The notes: generated by a model not told the origin, from the letters alone. Shown: positions 1 through 6,923, counted from the stretch's first letter. The stretch is 12,122 nt of DNA from Porphyromonadaceae bacterium UBA4259 (GCA_002396125.1 DGWL01000027.1:1-12122), one strand, 5' to 3'. Translations and numbers: made by a program.

Positions 1-30
1 AGCCGAGCCGTACTAATCACCCGAATACTT
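1..30 (+). rRNA. 23S rRNA, 3' terminal end (partial)
   Basis: The first ~30 bases match the conserved 3' end of bacterial 23S rRNA (the GCCGTACTAATCACCCGAA stretch that closes the last helix in Bacteroidetes). The gene enters from outside the window, and the exact 3' end cannot be fixed because its 5' pairing partner is not visible. A complete 5S gene follows about 200 bases later on the same strand, which fits the usual 16S-23S-5S order. Confidence 0.85.
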
Positions 31-227
31 TCCTGGCGCGTAACCGCGCGCCACCAAAAAAAACAACTTTCAAGCCTATCGTCCAAAGGCTCGGTTTATC
101 TCTTGAGAGAGTAAAGTTTGACAGCAGTCGGGCATTGATGTTGAGCTCGATGCGTTCCCGTCACATGACTTCAGCCATCACTGGTGTGCGTTGCGCGTCA
201 ACGTGATTCCAGAGCAAAAAGAAGAAA
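31..227 (+). other. 23S-5S intergenic spacer, no tRNA
   Basis: This is the transcribed spacer between 23S and 5S. A hairpin with a 7-bp perfect stem (34-40 with 47-53, TGGCGCG/CGCGCCA) sits directly after the 23S end and may mark 3' processing. A short CTCT/AGAG hairpin lies near 100-110. I see no tRNA cloverleaf and no reading frame that looks real. Confidence 0.6.
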
Positions 228-228
228 T

Positions 229-337
<109 letters not shown>

Positions 338-340
338 AAG

Positions 341-380
341 AGAGAGCTTCGAGCACACGTGCACGAGGCTCTCTTGTTGT
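341..380 (+). terminator. Hairpin terminator of the rRNA operon
   Basis: An 11-bp stem (341-351 with 364-374) with a single G-U pair at its eighth position, topped by a second short stem (GCAC/GTGC). A T-rich TGTTGTATATATATTT tract follows. It starts three bases after the 5S 3' end, so it most likely ends rRNA transcription. A second hairpin of similar design follows the decayed 5S copy downstream. Confidence 0.8.
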
Positions 381-394
381 ATATATATTTATAG

Positions 395-531
395 AAGTGA
401 TGCCGCTGTAATACCGGGTTGAAACCTCCGTGCCTAGCGGCGCCTCTCTTTTTCAATTCCCGAACAAAGCCCTAAGCCCCTCCACACCGCTGGTCAGCGA
501 CATGGGAAGGCGTAGGTAATCGCCCCCTAAG
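395..531 (+). pseudogene. Decayed second 5S rRNA copy
   Basis: Bases ~441-531 align along their length with the 3' two-thirds of the intact 5S. ATTCCCGAACAAAG matches ATTCCGAACAGAG, CTAAGCCCCTCCACACCGCTGG matches the TTAAGCC...CGATGG block, and the final 24 bases (512-535) are identical to 321-344. The 5' part (about 395-440) is hardly recognisable and is replaced by sequence able to form a GCCGCT/AGCGGC hairpin (402-407 with 436-441). Substitutions hit conserved 5S positions, so it is unlikely to make a working 5S. The left boundary is a guess. It is best explained as a tandem duplicate of 5S plus terminator that has degenerated. Confidence 0.72.
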
Positions 532-570
532 AGAGGACTCAAGAGCAATCTTGGGTCCTCTTGTTGTTAT
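532..570 (+). terminator. Hairpin terminator after the decayed 5S copy
   Basis: A 13-bp stem (532-544 with 549-561) closed by a GCAA tetraloop, with a G-U pair at the eighth position, followed by TGTTGTTATATATA. Its geometry and trailing T-rich sequence copy the first rRNA terminator while the stem sequence differs by paired changes. It probably serves as a second-chance terminator for the rRNA operon. Confidence 0.75.
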
Positions 571-918
571 ATATAGTTCCATATAATATATATGTATTAA
601 AATCTAGAATGAGATTACTGGATTGTCGCCCTAAAGACAAAGGGGGTCGCCTCCAGCGACGAGAGATTGTGTGGACGGTGACATCCGGGGGTGCCGACTG
701 CTCCAGTCGCTGCGCTCCCTGCGCAACCGGTACCCCCGGTTACTCAAAGGTCTGCCTCCGGCAGAAACGCTGACACGTAGCACGTTCCACGAGTGAATCA
801 GTAGGGCAGAAGCGTTGACTTAGAACTTGTTTCTCAAGGGGTGATGTGGGTGGAACCGTAAAGTTACATATAATGTAATGTGTTTCGAGGGGGTGTGCCT
901 TCGGCAAAATGTCTGAAT
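562..918. other. Gene-free convergent region with many hairpins
   Basis: About 350 bases lie between the rRNA terminators (+ strand) and the end of the DUF4834 gene (- strand). No frame has a recognisable protein. The left part is AT-rich (562-610). The middle (640-770) is GC-rich and full of hairpins, described separately. Near the right end a small hairpin, TGCC-TTC-GGCA (896-906), lies just past the DUF4834 stop and might help end that transcript, though no clear T-run follows on the - strand. An imperfect direct repeat (13 of 15 bases) links 760-774 and 805-819. Confidence 0.6.
646..765. repeat. Cluster of CTCC/GGA-loop hairpins with a three-way junction
   Basis: Four perfect short hairpins follow each other: GTCGC-CTCCA-GCGAC (646-660), GACT-GCTCC-AGTC (696-708), TGCGC-TCCCT-GCGCA (711-725) and TCTGCC-TCC-GGCAGA (751-765). 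The middle two are enclosed by a 12-bp stem (685-696 with 728-739, one G-U) and so form a three-way junction; base 696 can pair in either the outer stem or the inner hairpin. Every loop reads CTCC, TCCC or TCC on + and contains GGA on -. This is too regular to be chance base composition. It could be a structured RNA on either strand, a run of small palindromic intergenic repeats, or decayed rRNA-flank sequence. I do not recognise a named family. Confidence 0.55.
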
Positions 919-1254
919 TTAGATTTCTTCAAACTCGGCGTCGCTGATGGCTTCTTCCTGGTAGCGGTTACTTGTTGACTGGGATGCTTGATTGGGTGAT
1001 GATTCTTGCTGCATGGGTCCATCTAGCTCTTCGAAGTCAACGTTTTGCGCCTCACTTTTAGTGTATCGGCGATAGCGTTCTTTGAGTTCCTCCTCTTCGG
1101 TTTTTGTCTCGTAGCTTTGCTGCGAAGCGTCCTGGCCTTCCATGGTGCGATTGTACTGGTCTTGGAATTGACGCACCTTGCGCCACACCTTGATTATAGG
1201 AGCGGCGATGAAATATATCACGACCAAAAGCAGTATTAACAGGAAAGTTCCCAT
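919..1254 (-). CDS. DUF4834-type small membrane protein
   Basis: A 111-residue protein with one N-terminal membrane helix (about residues 4-22), then a charged, Gln/Glu-rich tail with probable coiled-coil character (about 40-65), and two acidic motifs, NVDFEEL (71-77) and DAEFEEI at the very C terminus. This helix plus VDFEE / FEEI tail pattern is what I recall of the Bacteroidetes DUF4834 family, whose function is unknown. Its place directly downstream of psd and pssA on the same strand is also one I recall for this family in Bacteroidales. It starts at ATG 1254, 105 bases after the pssA stop, so it is probably read from the same transcript, though a separate promoter is not excluded. The topology suggests an inner-membrane anchor with a cytoplasmic tail. 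Role unknown. Confidence 0.75.
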   Translation of the reverse strand: MGTFLLILLLVVIYFIAAPIIKVWRKVRQFQDQYNRTMEGQDASQQSYETKTEEEELKERYRRYTKSEAQNVDFEELDGPMQQESSPNQASQSTSNRYQEEAISDAEFEEI

Positions 1255-1359
1255 GCTGAAATTATCAATAATATTAATCTGTTTTTAATTGTAGATGCAA
1301 CATTCGTGCCAAGTTTTATTTCGTGAAGAAAGAATCCATAATGCATGGCATGAGTTCTA

Positions 1360-2070
1360 TCATTTTTCACGAAACAGTAGCGACATTATAACATAGAAAA
1401 TGATTACGCAGGCCAGTCCCGAAATGCCGCCAAGCACCACAAATGTCACACTGGCTGCGATGAGCAAGTACTGCTTCCAAGCGTCCTTGAGTTGCAGGCT
1501 GTGTAGCTTGAGCGAGAACATGCGCAGGTTGCACACCATCAAGAATGAAAGCATCACGATGAATGCCAGCACAATCCACTGGCCGACGGCTGTGTGGTGG
1601 GTTGCGTAGTAGTTGATGAACCCAATCCAGAAGATTGCGTTGGCGGGAATAGGCAGGCCTGTGAAAGTGGTTGCCTGATTAGTGTCGACATTGAAGCGTG
1701 CCAAGCGCAGAGCTCCAAACACAGGAATCATCATCGCCGTCAGGCACACCCATTGCAGGCAACCAGCCGCTTGCATCACATTATAGAGTGTGATGGCAGG
1801 TGCGAGGCCAAAGCTCACACAGTCGCTCAGCGAGTCGAGTTCCTTGCCTAGGGGCGACACTGCATGAAGTAATCGCGCGGCAAAGCCGTCAAGAAAGTCG
1901 GCTACTGCCGCCAGTCCCATTAGCACAAAAGCCAGCTGATAGCCTTGCAAGCCACACAGCAGCGTGTCGAATGGCCTGAAGGCCGCCACAATAACCAGTG
2001 CTCCACACAGCAGGTTAAGGCATGTGATAGCGTTGGGAATGTTATTCTTTATTGCCTGTAGTAGTTTCAT
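1360..2070 (-). CDS. pssA: CDP-diacylglycerol-serine O-phosphatidyltransferase
   Basis: Inner-membrane enzyme that joins CDP-diacylglycerol and L-serine to give phosphatidylserine and CMP, the step before phosphatidylethanolamine. The full CDP-alcohol phosphotransferase signature D-x2-DG-x2-AR-x8-G-x3-D-x3-D is visible: counting from the ATG at 2070, D58, D61-G62, A65-R66, G75, D79 and D83, the metal- and substrate-binding aspartates. Several hydrophobic segments surround it and continue to the C terminus, giving 236 residues, normal for the type II (membrane) PssA family. A GTG at 2079 could extend it by three residues, but ATG 2070 is the more natural start. It overlaps the end of psd by 29 bases, which implies translational coupling. 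Its product is the substrate of Psd encoded just upstream. Confidence 0.93.
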   Translation of the reverse strand: MKLLQAIKNNIPNAITCLNLLCGALVIVAAFRPFDTLLCGLQGYQLAFVLMGLAAVADFLDGFAARLLHAVSPLGKELDSLSDCVSFGLAPAITLYNVMQAAGCLQWVCLTAMMIPVFGALRLARFNVDTNQATTFTGLPIPANAIFWIGFINYYATHHTAVGQWIVLAFIVMLSFLMVCNLRMFSLKLHSLQLKDAWKQYLLIAASVTFVVLGGISGLACVIIFYVIMSLLFREK

Positions 2071-2749
2071 TGTTGGCACGTGGTTTTAGTCGGGCAATAG
2101 GAGTAATGCCGCCAGTTGTTGTGTCACCGAGCTTAACGAGAATCTCGCTGTCGAGCGGCAGGTAAATGTCGACGCGCGAGCCAAACTTGATGAAGCCTAT
2201 AAAGTCGCTGATGTCGACCTCATCTCCAGCCTCGACGTAGGTGACAATGCGTCGCGCTATGGCTCCGGCAATCTGTCGCACCAGCACATCCTCGCCGTTC
2301 TTGTCGCTCTCAATGACGATTGCCGAGCGCTCGTTGTCGGTACTTGACTTGGGCAGATAGGCTGCCAGAAATCGTCCTGCATGATGCTTGACATATTTTA
2401 CTCGTCCCTTGAGAGGCACCCAGTTGGCATGCACGTTGAACACCGACATGAATACCGACAGCTGAATCACGTTCTTGTGCAAGTATTCGGCTTCATACAC
2501 TTCCTCAAGAGCTACTACTTTACCATCAACGCTTGAAACCACCACTCCATCGCTGTCGCCCTTGAAATGCCGTTGCGGGAGCCTGAAAAAGTTTATTACA
2601 AGCGCAAACATAATAACGCTAATGACAATCAGCGTGATGGGAATCCACTTGAGCTCAATGAACAAGTAGGCTGGTATGTTGATGGCCAGTAAAATTAGCA
2701 GCAGAACTACTATAATGTTTTGGCCTTCGCGGTGTATCTTAACTTTCAT
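2042..2749 (-). CDS. psd: Phosphatidylserine decarboxylase (short, pyruvoyl type)
   Basis: Removes CO2 from phosphatidylserine to give phosphatidylethanolamine at the inner membrane. The 235-residue protein begins with two hydrophobic segments (about 12-31 and 36-55) that anchor it. It then shows the family motifs: S-V-DG at 73-76, F-M-S-V-F-N-V-H (100-107) followed by P-L-K-G-R-V and GRF, and the self-cleavage site K-F-G-S-R-V-D, where the chain breaks between G190 and S191 and S191 becomes the pyruvoyl cofactor. FGSR in place of LGST marks the short Psd type (PSD-A), common in Bacteroidetes. It is the first gene of the operon psd-pssA-DUF4834 and starts at ATG 2749, 28 bases below a TATCTTTG promoter core. 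Confidence 0.94.
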   Translation of the reverse strand: MKVKIHREGQNIIVVLLLILLAINIPAYLFIELKWIPITLIVISVIMFALVINFFRLPQRHFKGDSDGVVVSSVDGKVVALEEVYEAEYLHKNVIQLSVFMSVFNVHANWVPLKGRVKYVKHHAGRFLAAYLPKSSTDNERSAIVIESDKNGEDVLVRQIAGAIARRIVTYVEAGDEVDISDFIGFIKFGSRVDIYLPLDSEILVKLGDTTTGGITPIARLKPRANNETTTGNKE

Positions 2750-2777
2750 CGGTAATAAAACTTATTACATTAATCTG

Positions 2778-2785
2778 CAAAGATA
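2778..2785 (-). promoter_or_regulatory. Promoter core (-7 box) for psd-pssA
   Basis: On the - strand this reads TATCTTTG, an exact match to the Bacteroidetes -7 consensus TAnnTTTG. It lies 28 bases upstream of the psd ATG, placing the start of transcription near 2771. I find no TTTG at the expected -33 distance, so only the -7 element supports the call. Confidence 0.6.
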
Positions 2786-2882
2786 ACACTTTTAGTTCAA
2801 AAAAACATCTTTTATTGCAAAAAAACAGCCACTCACACTTCTTTTATTGCTTTTTGATGATAGCAAATCTATTTAAATTAAT

Positions 2883-2890
2883 TATATTTG
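2883..2890 (+). promoter_or_regulatory. Promoter core (-7 box) for the secreted repeat protein
   Basis: TATATTTG matches the Bacteroidetes -7 consensus TAnnTTTG exactly. The implied leader to the ATG at 2985 is about 88 bases, longer than for the other genes here. TTTTG at 2852-2856 is the nearest -33-like element but is 26 bases away, beyond the usual 19-21. With the psd promoter it forms a divergent promoter region of 235 bases containing several A/T runs. Confidence 0.5.
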
Positions 2891-2984
2891 CAACATTAAA
2901 CTGGCAATAGCCTTCTATAACAATGACTGATTGAGAATTTAGGACAATACAATTATCTATTTTATTAACTAAAACCAAACTAAG

Positions 2985-4895
2985 ATGAAGAAAAATTTAC
3001 TGTTTTTCGTGTTGGCTTTTGTTGCTTGTTTTGTAGGAGCAAAGGCCGATGAGATTGTGGTCGCCGATGGCGAAGACACTAATTACTATCTCCCAATTAA
3101 AGGTAGTTACTGCGACACCGAGGGAACTTATGGCTACATGATTTATCCCAAAGAGGACCTAGCTGAAATTGCCGGTGCTGAAATTTCGGGCCTGATGTTC
3201 CACTTCAAGACTACAATGAGTGAGAATAATGCCGGTTGCGTTCTTCAAATGTCGCTCAAGGAAGTTGATGATGCTACAATTCCCAACAATAGCACCACCT
3301 ATAGCGACTTGAAGGTGTGTGGCACCTACACAATTGTGGGTGGCGAGACAACTATGCCTTTCTCGTTTGCCGAGAATTTTGCCTATAGCGGTGAGAAGAA
3401 TCTTCTTGTTGAAGTGAAGGTTATCACTGCATCGTCGGGTTATGCCGATTTCTACACCTATGGCGTGCGTCAAACTGCAGGCGTCAACACCAGTCTCTCT
3501 TACTATTCTTATGGTACTCTACAAAACTTCATTCCCAAGGCTACTATAGAGTATGTTACTGAGGCTGTTGACTGGGATGCGAAAGTTACTCCCGAAGGCA
3601 TTGATTTTGGCAAGATTTACACTGGTGAGCAAGCCACTCAAAACATTACTATCAAGAATCGCGGTTTGAACGCTTTCACTCCCACCTTCAACGTTAAGGC
3701 TCCTTTCAGCATCGACTGGAACACCGAGATTGCAGCCGGCGAAACCGTTGAAGTTCCTGTTGTGTTCAATCCTACTGAAGACGGCAACTACAAGGATACA
3801 GTTGTTGTTAACTGTGGTGAAGCCGGAAGCTTCAAGGTGGGCTTGGCCGGTCGCTCAGTAGAGGCAGGCAGTGAACTCATCGTGTGTGATGGCACTAACC
3901 AAAACGGTTACATCCCCGTTTATGGCTCTTTCTACGACACTCAGGGTACAACATCACAGTTCATCTATCCCGCTTCGATGCTCGTTGACCTCAACGGCCG
4001 TGCTATCACAAGCGTGAAATTCTTCTCCAATTCAGCTATTGGTATCAAGGGCGGTAAACTTCAACTGTCGGTTAAGGAAGTTGATTACACCATCTTCGAA
4101 CGTGAAACTGCAACAGCAATTCCCACCAACACTGTTACCGACATGACAGTAGTGGCTACTGTTGTTCCCACTGGCACCGAGAAGGAACTTGAGTTCGTCT
4201 TTGATGAGCCCTTTACCTACGCAGGTGGCAACTTGGCATTTGAGACCTATGTTGTAGAGCCTAATAACTATTCTACAATCACTTGGCTTGGTGAGAACCA
4301 GAATAATTATTCATCCTACTATGCTTACAACTCATCATGGGGTGGTCTTTCAACCAACGTTTCTCAATTCCTACCCAAGATGTTCATCTCTACAATTGCT
4401 GCCGGCGAGCAACCAGTTGAAGAAGGAAACTTCATTAGCTATACAGCCGAGCAGGCCAATGGTACTGTTGCTGTAACACTCGAGGATGGCACTCCGGTAG
4501 AGAGCCTGGTGACAAAGGTTAAAGAAGGCGAGAAATTTACCGTGACCGCAACTGCAGCACAGGGCTATGTGGTTTCAGGTATTGAGGTTAAGGCCGGTGA
4601 GATTGTTATCACTCCCACCGATGATGTTTATGACGGTGAATTCAGCGCTCCACGCCTCAATGCCGAGGGCGGTTCTACGATGAGCGAGACCTATGAGATG
4701 CCAGCCGAGGATGTGGCTATTACAGTGACATTTGAGGTGAGAACTGGTATCGACACCCTCAATGCTGAGAACGTTAAGAGCGTGCGCTACTACAATGCGG
4801 CAGGCGTTGAGAGCAGCACTCCATTCCAGGGCATCAATATCGTTGTAAGCGAGATGACCGACGGCTCTAAGACCGTTAGTAAGGTGGTTAAGTAA
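2985..4895 (+). CDS. Secreted two-repeat protein with ASH-like domain
   Basis: A 636-residue exported protein of unknown function. A signal peptide (MKKN, hydrophobic core, cleavage near A21-D22) is followed by a beta-rich domain (about 22-192), an ASH/choice-of-anchor-D-like immunoglobulin domain (about 196-292; P-E-G-I-D-F-G-K-I-Y-T-G, then F-N-P-T-E-D-G-N-Y), a second copy of the first domain (about 296-471), a domain resembling InlB-type bacterial B-repeats (about 482-587; G-Y-V-V-S-G-I and M-P-A-E-D-V-A-I-T-V-T-F), and a short C-terminal tail (588-636; Y-Y-N-A-A-G-V-E-S, T-D-G-S-K-T) like those ending many Prevotella/Muribaculaceae secreted proteins. The two copies share DG...Y-I/L-P-I/V-x-G-S, C/F-Y-D-T, Y-P, S-L/V-K-E-V-D and F-I/L-P-K. 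No catalytic motif is evident; adhesion or surface binding is a guess. It is a single-gene unit with its own promoter and terminator. Confidence 0.8.
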   Translation: MKKNLLFFVLAFVACFVGAKADEIVVADGEDTNYYLPIKGSYCDTEGTYGYMIYPKEDLAEIAGAEISGLMFHFKTTMSENNAGCVLQMSLKEVDDATIPNNSTTYSDLKVCGTYTIVGGETTMPFSFAENFAYSGEKNLLVEVKVITASSGYADFYTYGVRQTAGVNTSLSYYSYGTLQNFIPKATIEYVTEAVDWDAKVTPEGIDFGKIYTGEQATQNITIKNRGLNAFTPTFNVKAPFSIDWNTEIAAGETVEVPVVFNPTEDGNYKDTVVVNCGEAGSFKVGLAGRSVEAGSELIVCDGTNQNGYIPVYGSFYDTQGTTSQFIYPASMLVDLNGRAITSVKFFSNSAIGIKGGKLQLSVKEVDYTIFERETATAIPTNTVTDMTVVATVVPTGTEKELEFVFDEPFTYAGGNLAFETYVVEPNNYSTITWLGENQNNYSSYYAYNSSWGGLSTNVSQFLPKMFISTIAAGEQPVEEGNFISYTAEQANGTVAVTLEDGTPVESLVTKVKEGEKFTVTATAAQGYVVSGIEVKAGEIVITPTDDVYDGEFSAPRLNAEGGSTMSETYEMPAEDVAITVTFEVRTGIDTLNAENVKSVRYYNAAGVESSTPFQGINIVVSEMTDGSKTVSKVVK

Positions 4896-4933
4896 TCGCT
4901 AAGGCTACATAACATCCATTAATAAATATCCAG

Positions 4934-4968
4934 GATGCTCGCCCGCACTAGTGGCGAGCATCTTTTTT
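4934..4968 (+). terminator. Rho-independent terminator of the secreted protein gene
   Basis: A perfect 10-bp stem (GATGCTCGCC at 4934-4943 with GGCGAGCATC at 4953-4962), a 9-base loop, and six T residues directly after. It lies 39 bases past the stop codon and isolates the secreted-protein gene from the next gene. Confidence 0.93.
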
Positions 4969-5024
4969 GCAAGAAGGGTTGTGCTTTTGGTGTCCGTTTA
5001 TTTTATCATCCCCCATTTATTTGC

Positions 5025-5032
5025 TAATTTTG
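5025..5032 (+). promoter_or_regulatory. Promoter core (-7 box) for the phosphoethanolamine transferase-like gene
   Basis: TAATTTTG fits TAnnTTTG exactly. A weak -33-like TTTT lies at 5001-5004 with a 20-base spacer. The start of transcription would fall near 5039, leaving a leader of only about 13 bases before ATG 5052. Confidence 0.6.
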
Positions 5033-5051
5033 CAGGCAATTTTCATTAAGC

Positions 5052-6869
5052 ATGTTCAAGGGATTGAGAGACATAGTCACGCTATTGAGGCGCTGCGTGC
5101 GCCTGCTGTTGAAGCCTGTGGTGGGAGAATTCAACTTCTTCCTTGCCGTGTGGCTCATCAACTGTAGTGTGACGTTAGGCTACCTGGTGGGTTGTGCTTT
5201 TATCGAGGACAACCAGTTGTGGCACGCATTGCGATGCTTGGCACTGGGCACCGCGGTGAGTTATTTCACAACCTTGCTGCTTTATCTCTCAAAGCCGCGA
5301 TGGTTGCGCATAGTCATCAAGGCTGTGGTCTACTCAGTGCTGATTACGCTACAGTCGGTCTACGTCTTCATCCATCTCAACTTCGACATGAACCTGGGCC
5401 CGCGTGTGCTGGTATTGCTTGCCGAGACCAATGGCAAGGAGGCCGGTGAGTTTGTCACCTCCTATTTCCTCAGTTCAGCAAGCCTGTGGACCTATGCCAT
5501 CGTGTTGCTGATGCTTGCCGCCGTTGCTGTTGCCGAGTGGCAGCGCCGGTGGTTGAGCCACTTGGCCGGTAAGCGAGTGATGAAAGGCATGATTGCCATC
5601 ATTGTGTTGCCACTTACTTTGTGGGGTGTGTGCCTGACGGGCTACTACGTGAGCCTTGCCCGTTGCCAGCATTCCAAGCAGCTCAATCAGTGGGTCAACG
5701 ACTTTGGTGTTGACGCCCTCGACCACTTGAGCACCAGCTACTACTCATTGTGCTACCTTGCCGTTGCCGATAACAACATTGCGCAAGCTGTTGCTGTTGC
5801 CCAGGGAGTTGCGAGCAGTGCGGTGAGTGTCTATGAGCCCGACTCGCTCACTGTAGTCTTCGTCTTGGGCGAGAGTTACATTAAGAGTCACAGTGCCCTC
5901 TATGGCTATGTTCACAACACCACGCCGTGCCTCATTGCTGAGCGTGACCGTGGCAACCTCATTGTGTTTGATGACATAATATCTCCCTACAACGCCACCT
6001 CACAGGTGCAGAAGAACGTGTTCTCGCTCAACGACATGAGCCGTGGCGAGATGTGGTATGAGAAGCCCATGTTGCCCACAGTGATGCACCATGCCGGCTA
6101 CAAGGTTGGTTTTTGGGACAACCAGCGCAACTACGCCAAGACCGAGATGTTTACCATCACCGTCAACTCCTTTATCTACAACACCGAGATAGCCGCGTTG
6201 AGCTACGATGAGACCACCAACGGCGGCATGAAGATGGACGGCGCGCTAATAGCCGATTTCAAGAAGCGCTCCAGAATGCAGCCCGGCAAATACAATTTCT
6301 ACATATTCCACCTGATGGGGCAGCATGTGCATCCTGCAGGCCGCTATCCCAGCAAGAGCAGTAATTACAACTATTTCACCCCCGACTCGGTGCGCCGCAG
6401 CGAGCCCTGGCTCACAACCGATAAGAAGAAATATGTTGCTCAATATGACAACGCCACTCGCTACAACGACCAGGTGATGAAAACCATCTTTGACCTGTGG
6501 CGCGACAAGAATGCGGTAGTCGTTTACTTCTCCGATCATGGCGATGAGGCCTATGACTGGCGTGACCACATAGGGCGTGGCAACGTCTACAGCGCCGATG
6601 CGCGTCTCTTTCACAGCGACAACGACGTGCCATTCATGGTGTGGTGTAGCGATGCCTACCTGGCTCGCCATGCCGCGCTGGTGGAGCAGCTGCGTGCCGC
6701 CTCCTCTCGCCCCGGCATGCTGCAAGACGCGGGATTCCTGATTTTGCGGCTTGCCGGCATCAACACTCCCTATTACATTCCCGAGCGCGACATTTCAAGT
6801 CCTCAATATCGCCCGGCTCCGCGCATAGTCTACGACAAGTGGAACTATGACAAAGAAGTGAAAAAGTGA
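5052..6869 (+). CDS. Phosphoethanolamine transferase-like membrane sulfatase-fold protein
   Basis: A 605-residue inner-membrane protein with about five N-terminal helices (near 29-51, 65-80, 85-108, 143-162, 178-201) and a periplasmic alkaline-phosphatase/sulfatase-fold domain from about 262. Visible family motifs are V-L-G-E-S (E274, metal ligand), S-L/A-x-Y-G-Y near 281-286, N-A-T-S with T316 as the expected nucleophile that carries the phosphoethanolamine intermediate, F-H-L-M-G-Q-H-x-H-P...R-Y-P (419-432, the counterpart of MGSHGP...RYP in EptA), and F-S-D-H-G-D-E (D495, H496). Such enzymes move phosphoethanolamine from PE to lipid A or core sugars. The acceptor cannot be told from sequence; LPS core/lipid A is the default inference. 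The genes for PE synthesis lie 2.3 kb away on the other strand. It appears to be transcribed alone. Confidence 0.82.
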   Translation: MFKGLRDIVTLLRRCVRLLLKPVVGEFNFFLAVWLINCSVTLGYLVGCAFIEDNQLWHALRCLALGTAVSYFTTLLLYLSKPRWLRIVIKAVVYSVLITLQSVYVFIHLNFDMNLGPRVLVLLAETNGKEAGEFVTSYFLSSASLWTYAIVLLMLAAVAVAEWQRRWLSHLAGKRVMKGMIAIIVLPLTLWGVCLTGYYVSLARCQHSKQLNQWVNDFGVDALDHLSTSYYSLCYLAVADNNIAQAVAVAQGVASSAVSVYEPDSLTVVFVLGESYIKSHSALYGYVHNTTPCLIAERDRGNLIVFDDIISPYNATSQVQKNVFSLNDMSRGEMWYEKPMLPTVMHHAGYKVGFWDNQRNYAKTEMFTITVNSFIYNTEIAALSYDETTNGGMKMDGALIADFKKRSRMQPGKYNFYIFHLMGQHVHPAGRYPSKSSNYNYFTPDSVRRSEPWLTTDKKKYVAQYDNATRYNDQVMKTIFDLWRDKNAVVVYFSDHGDEAYDWRDHIGRGNVYSADARLFHSDNDVPFMVWCSDAYLARHAALVEQLRAASSRPGMLQDAGFLILRLAGINTPYYIPERDISSPQYRPAPRIVYDKWNYDKEVKK

Positions 6870-6923
6870 GAAAAGGGTGGGGCGGTAGTTTCACATCCCT
6901 CTTTCCACTTCAAAAAAATATTG

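Noticed and set aside
685..739. tRNA gene suggested by the three-way junction
   Set aside because: There are only two inner arms, no anticodon or T-loop consensus (no GTTC-A/G-A) and a 12-bp outer stem, so it cannot be a tRNA.
640..770. CRISPR array or insertion-sequence ends
   Set aside because: The hairpins differ in stem sequence and spacing, there are no constant repeats with uniform spacers, no transposase remnant and no target-site duplication.
561..773. Possible 70-residue Cys-rich small protein on the + strand between the rRNA genes and DUF4834
   Set aside because: Its first codons lie inside the second terminator and the rest lies across the hairpin cluster. The Arg/Cys/Gly-rich composition follows from the GC-rich palindromes, and nothing resembles a known protein.
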